Of a stretch of 64,000 nt of DNA, positions 43,457 through 52,039 are shown piece after piece. Location of the stretch: NCBI RefSeq assembly GCF_009811555.1, contig NZ_BLIN01000005.1, positions 4,349,501-4,413,500 on the forward strand, written 5' to 3'. This stretch comes from Streptomyces caniferus. GTDB taxonomy: Bacteria; Actinomycetota; Actinomycetes; Streptomycetales; Streptomycetaceae. Under the pieces are notes generated by a model. The model saw nothing but the letters and a program-made list of their open reading frames with translations, searched no databases and was not told the DNA's origin. Both the position numbers and the translations under genes were made by a program. Numbering within the stretch: position 1 is the stretch's first letter; each line of letters opens with the position of its first letter.

Positions 43457-45610
43457 ATGCGCACCGAGGATCTCCTGGCCGCCATCGCGACCGGCCTGTG
43501 GCGCTGGGACAACGCATCGGGACGGGTGACCCTCGACGCCGAAGCGGCCCGGCTGCTCGGGCTGCCCGCCGCCCCGGTGGAGCTGACCGAGGCCGCGGTG
43601 CGCTCCCGTTTTCATCCCATCGACTTCGCCGAGATCAACGGCGTCGTGCAGCTCGCGCTCGCCGAGAAGACGCTGGCCGAGGCCCGGCTGCGCATCGTGG
43701 ACGAGCGCGGACGGGTGCAGCGCATCGTCCGCTCCCGTTCCCGTCCCCGGGTCGTCGACGGCGGCTTCGAGCTGGTCGGAACCCTTCAGGAGGTGCCCGA
43801 ACCACAGCCGGGGACCTCCGCCGCACACACCCCGATAACAGGTGACTGGCGCCGTTCGCGCGAGGCGTTCCTGCTGGACGCGGGCCGCGGGCTGGCCGAG
43901 GCGCGGTCCACCGCCGAGGTGCTGCGGGTCGCGGCCGGCCTGTCCATGCCCGGGTTCATGCCGGACGGGCTGGCGGTCTTCGGCATCGAGGGCGACCGGC
44001 TGTCGGTCATCGGCCACCACGGTCACCACGGCGACGACGAGCGGCCGTTCGTCGCCATGACGCTGGAGGCCGACTACCCGGCCGCCGAGGTCATCCGTAC
44101 CGGCCGGGCCATCTACCTGCCCACGCCCGAGGAGTACAGCCGCCGCTACCCCGGCACCTGGCCGCTGGCCGCCCGCTTCGGCCGTACGTCCTGGGCGTTC
44201 CTGCCGCTGGTGAACGCGGGCCGGACGATCGGCGCCTGGATGGCGGCGTTCGCCCAGCCGGTGGCCTTCACGCCCGACGAGCGCTCGGTGCTGACCACCG
44301 TCGCCCGGATGCTGGCGCAGGCGCTCGCCAGGGCCGGGGTGCAGGAGGAGCAGCAGGAGCTGGCACTGGGGCTGCAGCGCAGCATGATGCCGACGGTCCA
44401 GCCGGACATCCCGGGGATGACGGTCGCGGCCCGCTACGTCCCGACCGGCGGCGGCCTGGAGGTCGGCGGCGACTGGTACGACATGATCCCGCTGCCGTCC
44501 GGCCGGATCGCGCTGGTCATCGGGGATGTCCAGGGGCACGACGTACGGGCCGCGGGCCTGATGGGACAGCTGCGGATCGCGCTGCGCGCCTACGCCTCCG
44601 AGGGCCACCACCCCGATGCGGTGCTCTCCCGTGCCTCCCGGTTCCTGGCCGGGATCAACGAGACCGAGCTCCGCGGCCACGGCGAGGACCAGCGCTTCGC
44701 GACCTGCCTCTACATCGAGGTGGATCCGGCGACGGGGCTGCTGGACATCGCACGGGCCGGCCACCCCGACCCGGCGATCCGGATGAGCGACGGCACCCTG
44801 CTGGTCCGGCCCACCGCGGGCGGGCTGCCGCTGGGCATCGTCCCGGACACCGACTACCCCACCACCCGGCTCGTCCTGGAGCCCGGCGAGACGATGATGG
44901 TGTGCACCGACGGACTCATCGAGACCGGCGGCCACGATCTGGAGACCGGCTGGGCACGGCTGCGCGACATCATCGAGGCGCATGAGACCGGTGAGGACGG
45001 CGAGAGCCTGGAGCGGCTCGCCGACGCCCTGGTCCAGGCCGTGCACGGGCCCTCCTCGCACCACACCACCGGACCGCTGGTGGACCGCCGTGAGGACGAC
45101 ATCGCCGTTCTGCTGCTGTGCCGCGAGGCCGCCAGCTGTGGGGTCGGGACCGGCGGCCTGCTGGCGCCGCAGCCCGTGCGGCGCACCGTGCTCTCCGTCG
45201 CACAGGCCGAGCCGGAGCGGATAGCCGAGGCGCGCCGGCAGGTCCGTGACGTGCTGCACGACTGGGCCGACCCGGACCAGGTGGACTCGGCGGTGCTGAT
45301 GGTCTCCGAGATGGTCACCAACGTCCTGCTGCACACCGACGGCGACGCGCTGCTGGTCGCCGAGATCACCGGTGCGCACGGCGCCCGGCGCATCCGCGTC
45401 GATGTCGCCGACGGCAGCGATGAGCTGCCGCACCGCCGCTGCCCCGGCGAACTGGCCTCGTCCGGACGCGGCCTGATGCTGCTGGAACTGCTCGCCGGGG
45501 CGTGGGGCGTGGACCCGCGCGGGGACGGCAAGTCGACGTGGTTCGAGCTCTACGAGGACGCGGGGGACCCAGTGGGTCCGGTGTCACCGGAGTCCGAGCC
45601 CTCGGTGTAG
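43457..45610 (+). CDS. PAS/GAF-SpoIIE phosphatase-anti-sigma kinase fusion
   Basis: A 717-residue signalling protein: PAS-like domain (about 1-105: GLWRWDNASGRVTLDAEAARLLGLP), GAF (about 135-300), SpoIIE/PP2C Ser/Thr phosphatase (about 325-555, with VGGDWYDMIPLPSGRIALVIGDVQGHDVRAAGLMGQLR, ARAGHPDPAIRM, REDDIAVLLL) and a C-terminal HATPase of the anti-sigma RsbW type (about 580-700: DSAVLMVSEMVTNVLLHTDGDALL, SSGRGLMLLELLAGAWG). Such proteins tune anti-anti-sigma factors for stress or development; one polypeptide here carries both opposing activities. GTGAGG precedes ATG 43457. Its last 61 bases overlap the convergent gene. Confidence 0.93.
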   Translation: MRTEDLLAAIATGLWRWDNASGRVTLDAEAARLLGLPAAPVELTEAAVRSRFHPIDFAEINGVVQLALAEKTLAEARLRIVDERGRVQRIVRSRSRPRVVDGGFELVGTLQEVPEPQPGTSAAHTPITGDWRRSREAFLLDAGRGLAEARSTAEVLRVAAGLSMPGFMPDGLAVFGIEGDRLSVIGHHGHHGDDERPFVAMTLEADYPAAEVIRTGRAIYLPTPEEYSRRYPGTWPLAARFGRTSWAFLPLVNAGRTIGAWMAAFAQPVAFTPDERSVLTTVARMLAQALARAGVQEEQQELALGLQRSMMPTVQPDIPGMTVAARYVPTGGGLEVGGDWYDMIPLPSGRIALVIGDVQGHDVRAAGLMGQLRIALRAYASEGHHPDAVLSRASRFLAGINETELRGHGEDQRFATCLYIEVDPATGLLDIARAGHPDPAIRMSDGTLLVRPTAGGLPLGIVPDTDYPTTRLVLEPGETMMVCTDGLIETGGHDLETGWARLRDIIEAHETGEDGESLERLADALVQAVHGPSSHHTTGPLVDRREDDIAVLLLCREAASCGVGTGGLLAPQPVRRTVLSVAQAEPERIAEARRQVRDVLHDWADPDQVDSAVLMVSEMVTNVLLHTDGDALLVAEITGAHGARRIRVDVADGSDELPHRRCPGELASSGRGLMLLELLAGAWGVDPRGDGKSTWFELYEDAGDPVGPVSPESEPSV

Positions 45611-46686
45611 TACACCCGCAGCTCGTGGAGTACGCCGGTGACGGCGGCGGTCAGCGGTACGGACAGCAGCATGCCGAGGATTCCGGCGACGCTGGCGCCC
45701 GCGGTGATCGCCAGCAGCACCGTCGCCGGATGCATATGGACCGTACGGCTCTGGATCATCGGCTGCAGCACATGCCCCTCCAGCACCTGCACGGCCAGGA
45801 CGACGCCGAGCGCCCAGAGCGCGATCACAAAGCCGCGGTCGGCCAGCGCCACCAGGATCGCCACGGCACCGGAGATGAAGGCGCCGAGGTAGGGGATATA
45901 CGCACCGACGAAGACCAGCGCGCCCAGTCCGACGGCGCCCGGCACTCGGAGGATCAGCAGTCCGATGGTGATGCAGATGGCGTCGATCAGGGCGATGACG
46001 GTCGTCCCGCGCATAAAGCCCTCGATGGACTGGAAGCCGCGGCGGGCCATCCGCTCCAGCTGCGGTGCCGAGCTGCCGGGCGCCCAGTGGCTCAACGTGC
46101 GGACGGCCTTGTGGGAGTCGCGCAGGAAGAAGAAGGTCAGCAGCAGGGCCAGGACCGAGGCGGCGAGGAACTGGCCGACCGCACTGACACCGGTCAGCAG
46201 CCCCGAGGCCGCGGTACCGCCGAACTTGGTGACCAGTCCCTTGGATTTGGAGGCGAGATCGTCGAGCGAGGTACCAGCCGCACCGAAGTGCTGGGAGAGG
46301 TCCTTGGCAGCCTGCCGGAGCGAGGAGATGATCTGGTCACCGGTGTCGACCAGCGCGCTGACGACGATGTATCCGGCGCCGCCGACCACCAGCAGGAGGA
46401 CGGCGCAGGTCAGCCCGGCCGCCAGTGACCGGTTGAGCTTCATCGCCACCAGCCGCCGGTAGAGCGGTCCGAGCAGCCCGCTGCCGAGCAGTGCCAGCAG
46501 GACGGGCGTGACCGCCGCGCTCAGTTCGATGCACAGCCACACCCCGACGGCCACCACGGCCGCGACCAGCAGCCCCACCAGACACCAGGCCGCGGCACGG
46601 CGGGCCGCGATCGGCAGCAACGGCTGTGGGGGCAGTGGCCGTTCGCCCTCGGCGCCGCGCCCGTTTCCATCCGAGTCGTTTTGCAC
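45550..46686 (-). CDS. AI-2E/TqsA-family membrane protein
   Basis: A 378-residue protein of the AI-2E transporter family. About seven or eight transmembrane helices are arranged as a pair, a soluble stretch (about 125-205) and a C-terminal group with the family segment RMARRGFQSIEGFMRGTTVIALIDAICITIGLLILRVPGAVGLGALVFVGAYIPYLGAFISGAVAILVAL. Members move small solutes or ions; autoinducer transport is proven for only a few. Its 3' end overlaps the SpoIIE-type gene by 61 bases, so the two messages are complementary there. Confidence 0.92.
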   Translation of the reverse strand: MQNDSDGNGRGAEGERPLPPQPLLPIAARRAAAWCLVGLLVAAVVAVGVWLCIELSAAVTPVLLALLGSGLLGPLYRRLVAMKLNRSLAAGLTCAVLLLVVGGAGYIVVSALVDTGDQIISSLRQAAKDLSQHFGAAGTSLDDLASKSKGLVTKFGGTAASGLLTGVSAVGQFLAASVLALLLTFFFLRDSHKAVRTLSHWAPGSSAPQLERMARRGFQSIEGFMRGTTVIALIDAICITIGLLILRVPGAVGLGALVFVGAYIPYLGAFISGAVAILVALADRGFVIALWALGVVLAVQVLEGHVLQPMIQSRTVHMHPATVLLAITAGASVAGILGMLLSVPLTAAVTGVLHELRVYYTEGSDSGDTGPTGSPASS

Positions 46687-46737
46687 CCGGACAGTGCACC
46701 ACGGCAGCAGGGCCCGGGCCCGGACCCCGAAACGGGT

Positions 46738-46771
46738 CAGGGACGGCGTTTCACGTGAAACGCCGTCCCTG
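46738..46771. promoter_or_regulatory. parS inside a 34-bp perfect palindrome behind the pirin gene
   Basis: The exact parS core (46748-46761) is embedded in an uninterrupted 34-bp palindrome; the left flank CAGGGACGGC pairs with GCCGTCCCTG on the right. It starts 15 bases past the stop of the pirin gene on the minus strand and 52 bases upstream of the AI-2E-type gene. A combined terminator and ParB site is the economical explanation. Confidence 0.93.
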
Positions 46772-46785
46772 CTGCCGACGCGGCG

Positions 46786-47742
46786 TCAGCGCGCGTCGGC
46801 GGGGATCGTCCCGAGCCGGCCGGCCTGGAAGTCCTCGAAGGCCTGCGCCAGTTCGGCGTGGGTGTTCATCACGAACGGGCCGTAATGCATCATCGGCTCG
46901 CGGATGGGCAGCCCGCCGAGCAGCACCACCTCGAAGTTCGGGCTGCGCGACTCCTGGGACTCGTCCGCCCGGATGGTGAGCGAGTCGCCCCCGCTGCCGA
47001 ACACGACCGCCTGCCCCATACGGAACGGGCGCCCCTCCGCACCGGCCGAGCCGCGTCCGGCCAGGGCGTAGGCGAGGGCGTTGAAGTCCTTGCGCCAGGG
47101 GATGGTCAGCTCGGCACCCGGGTTCACCGTCACATGCATCATCGTGATCGGCGTATGCGTGATGCCCGGACCGTTGTGGCCGTCGAGGTCACCGGCGATC
47201 AGCCGCAGCAGCGTGCCACCGTCCCCCGAGGTCAGCAGCTTGACCTGACCGCCGCCGATGTCCTGGTAGCGAGGGGCCATCATCTTGTCGCTCTTCGGCA
47301 GGTTCACCCACAGCTGGAGACCGTGGAAGAGACCGCCGGACATGACGAGCGACTCCGGCGGCGCCTCGATGTGCAGCAGACCCGAGCCGGCCGTCATCCA
47401 CTGGGTGTCGCCGTCATTGATGACGCCGCCACCGCCGTGCGAGTCACGGTGCACGAAGGTGCCGTCGATCAGGTAGGTCACCGTCTCGAAGCCACGGTGC
47501 GGATGCCAGGGCGTGCCCTTGGGCTCTCCGGGCGCGTACTCCACCTCGCCCATCTGATCCATCATGATGAACGGGTCGAGGTGCTTGTAGTCGATGCCGG
47601 CGAACGCCCGGCGCACCGGGAAGCCCTCGCCCTCGAAGCCGCTCGGAGCGGTGGCAACGGCCAGCACGGGACGGGCGTGTGCCGCGACGGGCGCCGCCAC
47701 ACGCGGCAGGGTCAGCGGGTTCTCTACGGTCACAGCGGGCAT
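46786..47742 (-). CDS. pirin family protein
   Basis: A 318-residue bicupin. The N-terminal cupin has the metal site TPWHPHRGFETVTYLIDG (two His) with a later His and Glu in GLLHIEAPPES, as in iron-binding pirins. FPVRRAFAGIDYKHLDPFIMMDQMGEVEYAPGEPKG is the family entry motif. Some pirins act as quercetinases, others as redox-sensitive partners of regulators; in streptomycetes one has been linked to central-metabolism redox control. ATG 47742 follows GAGGAGGC. The parS palindrome closes the gene. Confidence 0.93.
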   Translation of the reverse strand: MPAVTVENPLTLPRVAAPVAAHARPVLAVATAPSGFEGEGFPVRRAFAGIDYKHLDPFIMMDQMGEVEYAPGEPKGTPWHPHRGFETVTYLIDGTFVHRDSHGGGGVINDGDTQWMTAGSGLLHIEAPPESLVMSGGLFHGLQLWVNLPKSDKMMAPRYQDIGGGQVKLLTSGDGGTLLRLIAGDLDGHNGPGITHTPITMMHVTVNPGAELTIPWRKDFNALAYALAGRGSAGAEGRPFRMGQAVVFGSGGDSLTIRADESQESRSPNFEVVLLGGLPIREPMMHYGPFVMNTHAELAQAFEDFQAGRLGTIPADAR

Positions 47743-47954
47743 GACGGCCTCCTCGGTCGTTCCCCCAACTTAGTTGAATGGTGAACAACCCGCAAGGCGT
47801 GCGGCATTCCCATGCACATTTCCGCAGGTCGAAGGGGGTGCACCGGGACCGACCCGACCCCCGAACCGAGACATGCATCGGGCCGGCCCCCTCGGGGACC
47901 GGCCCTCGACTCAGCCGCAACGGCGGCCCTCAGCCCTCTGTACGGCAGGGGCGG

Positions 47955-48431
47955 TCAGCCATACATGCGCCGCATCGCGAAGTCGACCATCTGCTCCACG
48001 GCCTTCGCGTCGAAGACCATCCGGTGATCACCCTCCATGTCGAGGACGAACCCGTACCCGGTCGGCAGCAGATCGAGCACCTCGGCGCCGGTGATCACGA
48101 AGTACTTGGACTCCTTGCCCGCGTACCGCCGCAGCTCCTTGAGGGAGGTGAACATCGGGATCACCGGCTGCTGGGTGTTGTGCAGCGCCAGGAAGCCGGG
48201 GTTGTCACCGCGCGGGCAGTAGATCTTGGACGTGGAGAAGATGCCCTGGAAGTCCTCTGCCGACATCGAGCCGGTGGTGAAGGCGCGCACCGCATCGGCG
48301 AGGGAGGGCGGGGACGGCTCGGGATACAGCGGCGCTTCGCCGTAGCCCCCGGGGGCCGGTTGCTGCGGCGGGGGCGGCGGCGCTCCGTATTGCTGCTGCC
48401 CGGCACCCGCGGTCTGGTCGTAGCCGTACAT
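47955..48431 (-). CDS. SseB-like protein
   Basis: A 158-residue protein. The first 45 residues are Gln/Pro/Gly-rich (MYGYDQTAGAGQQQYGAPPPPPQQ). The rest resembles the SseB N-terminal domain (LADAVRAFTTGSMSAEDFQGIFSTSKIYCPR, VIPMFTSLKELRRYAGKESKYFVITGAEVLDLLPTGYGFVLDMEGDHRMVF), where short strands and a regular hydrophobic pattern recur. Function is undefined; in streptomycetes such genes are often near ESX or signalling genes, but not here. ATG 48431 is chosen because the longer frame has no domain content. Confidence 0.8.
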   Translation of the reverse strand: MYGYDQTAGAGQQQYGAPPPPPQQPAPGGYGEAPLYPEPSPPSLADAVRAFTTGSMSAEDFQGIFSTSKIYCPRGDNPGFLALHNTQQPVIPMFTSLKELRRYAGKESKYFVITGAEVLDLLPTGYGFVLDMEGDHRMVFDAKAVEQMVDFAMRRMYG

Positions 48432-48505
48432 GCGCCACAGCGTACTGAGTCGGCGATTCGCCGGGGGACGCTCGTCACAGATGGGCGGTAGGGGTTGATT
48501 CTTAT

Positions 48506-48517
48506 TACCGGTGGGTA
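48506..48517. promoter_or_regulatory. short dyad TACC-GGTG-GGTA upstream of the acyl-CoA dehydrogenase
   Basis: TACC and GGTA are inverted around four bases, 79 bases before the ATG at 48596, beside a TTGATT (48495) and TAGCAT (48516) that could form a promoter with short 15-base spacing. Acyl-CoA dehydrogenase genes are often under TetR-type control, but this dyad is short and the call weak. Confidence 0.25.
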
Positions 48518-48595
48518 GCATCATCGTAGGCACTTGCTACTTGCTGGTATTTGCGTTTGAGGTCCTCCCTCCCGAACCCTTACGGAGCCGTATCC

Positions 48596-50422
48596 ATGGG
48601 GCACTACAAGTCGAATCTCCGCGACATCGAGTTCAACCTCTTCGAGGTGCTCGGCCGTGACAGCGTGTACGGCACCGGACCGTTCGCGGAGATGGATGTC
48701 GACACCGCCAAGAGCGTGCTGTCCGAGATCGCCCGGCTGTCCGAGAACGAACTGGCCGAGTCGTTCGCCGACACCGACCGCAACCCGCCGGTCTTCGACC
48801 CGGACACCAACACCGCGCCGGTCCCGGACAGCTTCAAGAAGAGCTACCAGGCCTTCATGGACGCCGAGTGGTGGCGGCTGGGCATCCCGGAGGAGCTCGG
48901 TGGCACCACCGCGCCGCGCTCCCTCCTGTGGGGCTTCGCCGAGACGATCCTGGGCGCCAACCCGGCCGTGTGGATGTACGCGTCCGGCCCCGCCTTCGCC
49001 GGCGTCCTCCACGAGGAGGGCACCGAGGAGCAGCACCGCATAGCCCAGCTGATGGTGGACAAGCAGTGGGGCTCCACCATGGTGCTCACCGAGCCGGACG
49101 CCGGTTCGGACGTCGGCGCCGGCCGCACCAAGGCCGTGCAGCAGGCGGACGGCACCTGGCACATCGAGGGCGTCAAGCGCTTCATCACCTCCGGTGAGCA
49201 CGACATGTCCGAGAACATCGTGCACTTCGTCCTCGCCCGCCCCGAGGGTGCCGGTCCGGGCACCAAGGGCCTGTCGCTCTTCATCGTGCCGAAGTACGAC
49301 TTCGACTGGGAGACCGGCGAGCTGGGCGAGCGCAACGGCGCCTACGCCACCAACGTCGAGCACAAGATGGGCCTGAAGGCCTCCAACACCTGCGAGATGA
49401 CCTTCGGCGCCAACCACCCGGCCAAGGGCTGGCTGCTGGGCGAGAAGCACGACGGCATCCGCCAGATGTTCAAGATCATCGAGTTCGCCCGGATGATGGT
49501 CGGCACGAAGGCCATCGCCACCCTCTCCACCGGCTACCTCAACGCGCTGGAGTACGCCAAGGAGCGGGTGCAGGGCCCGGACCTCGCGGCCTTCACCGAC
49601 AAGACCGCCCCGCGCGTCACCATCACCCACCACCCCGACGTGCGCCGCTCGCTGATGACGCAGAAGGCGTACGCCGAGGGCATGCGCGCCCTGGTGCTCT
49701 ACACCGCCACGGTCCAGGACGAGATCATCGTCAAGGAGACCGCGGGCGAGGACGCGAGCGCCGCGATCCGCCTCAACGACCTGCTGCTGCCGATCGTCAA
49801 GGGCTACGGCTCGGAGAAGTCCTACGAGCAGCTGGCGCAGTCGCTGCAGACCTTCGGCGGCTCCGGGTACCTGCAGGAGTACCCGATCGAGCAGTACATC
49901 CGGGACGCCAAGATCGACACCCTCTACGAGGGCACCACCGCGATCCAGGGCCAGGACTTCTTCTTCCGGAAGATCGTCCGCGACCAGGGCCAGGCCCTCA
50001 CCGCCCTCTCCGACGAGATCAAGAAGTTCCTCGCCGACAACATCGGCGGCGAGGAGCTGGAGCAGGCCCGCGGCGAGCTGGCCAAGGCCGCCGCCGACCT
50101 GGAGGCGATCGTCGGCGCCATGCTGACCGACCTCGCGGCGACCGAGAAGGACGTCAAGTCCATCTACAAGGTCGGCCTGAACACCACCCGCGTGCTGATG
50201 GCCTCCGGCGACGTCGTCATCGGCTACCTCCTGCTCAAGGGTGCGGCCGTGGCCGCGGAGAAGCTGGCCGGCGCCTCGGCGAAGGACAAGCCCTTCTACA
50301 CCGGCAAGATCGCCGCGGCGAAGTTCTTCGCGCACAACGTCCTGCCGGGCGTCGGCGTCCAGCGCGGTCTGGCCGAGTCCGTCGACCAGTCGCTGATGGA
50401 GCTCGACGAGGCCGCGTTCTAG
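48596..50422 (+). CDS. acyl-CoA dehydrogenase (long form, 608 aa)
   Basis: An FAD-dependent enzyme of beta-oxidation. The 608-residue product belongs to the long FadE5-like group: [19 protein letters not shown] at the N-terminus, the acyl-CoA dehydrogenase core (about 155-460) with [22 protein letters not shown] (FAD/substrate loop), [30 protein letters not shown] and [38 protein letters not shown] (catalytic region near YEGTT), plus a C-terminal helical extension of about 140 residues. ATG 48596 follows GGAG. Two hairpins terminate it. Confidence 0.95.
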   Translation: MGHYKSNLRDIEFNLFEVLGRDSVYGTGPFAEMDVDTAKSVLSEIARLSENELAESFADTDRNPPVFDPDTNTAPVPDSFKKSYQAFMDAEWWRLGIPEELGGTTAPRSLLWGFAETILGANPAVWMYASGPAFAGVLHEEGTEEQHRIAQLMVDKQWGSTMVLTEPDAGSDVGAGRTKAVQQADGTWHIEGVKRFITSGEHDMSENIVHFVLARPEGAGPGTKGLSLFIVPKYDFDWETGELGERNGAYATNVEHKMGLKASNTCEMTFGANHPAKGWLLGEKHDGIRQMFKIIEFARMMVGTKAIATLSTGYLNALEYAKERVQGPDLAAFTDKTAPRVTITHHPDVRRSLMTQKAYAEGMRALVLYTATVQDEIIVKETAGEDASAAIRLNDLLLPIVKGYGSEKSYEQLAQSLQTFGGSGYLQEYPIEQYIRDAKIDTLYEGTTAIQGQDFFFRKIVRDQGQALTALSDEIKKFLADNIGGEELEQARGELAKAAADLEAIVGAMLTDLAATEKDVKSIYKVGLNTTRVLMASGDVVIGYLLLKGAAVAAEKLAGASAKDKPFYTGKIAAAKFFAHNVLPGVGVQRGLAESVDQSLMELDEAAF

Positions 50423-50455
50423 GAGCGGATTCCCGCAGCCTTCCGCGGCGGCGTG

Positions 50456-50475
50456 TCTCCGGAATCTTCCGGAGA
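50456..50475. terminator. first hairpin after the acyl-CoA dehydrogenase
   Basis: TCTCCGGAA and TTCCGGAGA pair perfectly around two bases. It lies 34 bases past the stop and 17 bases before a stronger hairpin. Confidence 0.45.
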
Positions 50476-50491
50476 AGCCGTCCAGACTGAC

Positions 50492-50527
50492 GGTGCCCGC
50501 CTCTCTTCCCCCGGAGAGGCGGGCACC
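50492..50527. terminator. main terminator of the acyl-CoA dehydrogenase
   Basis: GGTGCCCGCCTCTC and GAGAGGCGGGCACC form a perfect 14-bp stem with an 8-base loop. The rest of the 320-base gap to 50742 shows no gene; it carries the M18 gene's promoter, with a TATGCT at 50731-50736. Confidence 0.85.
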
Positions 50528-50742
50528 CTCATGTCCGGCGGGCGGCAGGGCGGGGGACCGCCGTAGTCGCTGGGGGCGGTGCGGACGGTAGGCGGCGTAC
50601 GCCGGGGCATCGCCCCATAAACCCGGAATGCCCCGCTCCAGAAGGGTTTCGGGTTCCGAATACTGAAATCATGGCCGGAAGGGAGCGGAGTCACCACGCA
50701 TGCGCACGGGGAATGCGGGGTCCGGCTCCTTATGCTGAATCC

Positions 50743-52038
50743 ATGACCAACTCCGCCCGCTTCGATCGCGGCCACACCGACGACCTGATGTCCTTCCTCG
50801 CCGCAAGCCCGTCGCCCTATCACGCAGTGGCGAATGCGGCGGAGCGGCTGGAAAAGGCCGGGTTCCGGCAGGTCGCCGAGGTCGATGAATGGGACGGCGG
50901 GACCGGCGGGAAGTACGTGCTGCGCGGCGGCGCGATCATCGCCTGGTACGTGCCGGAGGGCGCCGGCGCCTCGACTCCGTACCGAATTGTCGGAGCTCAC
51001 ACCGACTCTCCCAATTTGCGCGTCAAGCCAATTCCGGACACTGGTTCCCGCGGCTGGCGGCAGATCGCCGTCGAGATCTACGGCGGCACGCTGCTCAACA
51101 CCTGGCTCGACCGTGACCTGGGGCTGAGCGGGCGGGTGACGCTCGCGGACGGCAGCCACCGGCTCGTCCATGTCGACCGGGCGTTGCTGAGAGTGCCTCA
51201 ACTGGCCGTGCACCTCGACCGCTCGGTGAACGCCGACGGCCTGAAGCTGGACAAGCAGCGCCATATGACGCCGATCTGGGGCCTGGGCGAGGTGGCCGAG
51301 GGCGATCTGATCGACTTCGTCGCCGAGGAGACCGGTGTCCCGGCCGACGACATCAAGGGCTGGGACCTGATGGTGCACAGCATCGAGGCGCCCGCCTATC
51401 TGGGCCGCGACCGCGAACTGGTCGCCGGTCCGCGGATGGACAACCTGCTGTCGGTGCACGCCGGTACGGCCGCGCTCACCGCGGCGGCGGCCGCCGGGAG
51501 CGAGCTGACCTGCATCCCGGTGCTGGCCGCCTTCGACCACGAGGAGAACGGCAGCCAGTCCGACACCGGCGCGGACGGGCCGCTGCTCGGCACGGTGCTG
51601 GAACGCTCGGTCTTCGCCCGCGGCGGCTCGTACGAGGACCGCGCGCGGGCCTTCGCCGGCACCATCTGCCTGTCGTCCGACACCGGGCACGCCGTCCACC
51701 CCAACTACAGTGAACGGCACGACCCTGGGCACCACCCGATGCCCAACGGCGGGCCGATCCTCAAGGTCAACGCCAACCAGCGCTATGCGACGGACGGCAG
51801 CGGACGGGCAGTCTTCGCGGCGGCCTGCGAGCGGGCCGGGGTGCCGTGGCAGAGCTTCGTGTCCAACAACTCCATGCCGTGCGGAACCACCATCGGGCCG
51901 ATCACCGCGGCCCGGCACGGCATTGCCACGGTCGACATCGGCGTGGCAATCCTGTCCATGCACTCGGCGCGCGAGCTGTGCGGCACCGAGGACCCGTATC
52001 TGCTGGCGAACGCCCTGACGGCCTTCCTGGAGGGCTGA
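50743..52038 (+). CDS. M18 family aminopeptidase
   Basis: A 431-residue zinc aminopeptidase of the ApeB/aspartyl-aminopeptidase family, removing N-terminal (often acidic) residues from peptides in the cytosol. Metal-site motifs: GAHTDSPNLRVKP (His86 and Asp88), FDHEENGSQSDTGAD (Glu pair), HPNYSERHDPGHHPMPNGGP, and SMHSARELC near the C-terminus (His). No clear ribosome site precedes ATG 50743, but a TATGCT hexamer lies 7-12 bases before it, so the message may be leaderless. The SARP gene starts 2 bases after its stop. Confidence 0.95.
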   Translation: MTNSARFDRGHTDDLMSFLAASPSPYHAVANAAERLEKAGFRQVAEVDEWDGGTGGKYVLRGGAIIAWYVPEGAGASTPYRIVGAHTDSPNLRVKPIPDTGSRGWRQIAVEIYGGTLLNTWLDRDLGLSGRVTLADGSHRLVHVDRALLRVPQLAVHLDRSVNADGLKLDKQRHMTPIWGLGEVAEGDLIDFVAEETGVPADDIKGWDLMVHSIEAPAYLGRDRELVAGPRMDNLLSVHAGTAALTAAAAAGSELTCIPVLAAFDHEENGSQSDTGADGPLLGTVLERSVFARGGSYEDRARAFAGTICLSSDTGHAVHPNYSERHDPGHHPMPNGGPILKVNANQRYATDGSGRAVFAAACERAGVPWQSFVSNNSMPCGTTIGPITAARHGIATVDIGVAILSMHSARELCGTEDPYLLANALTAFLEG

Positions 52039-52039
52039 G

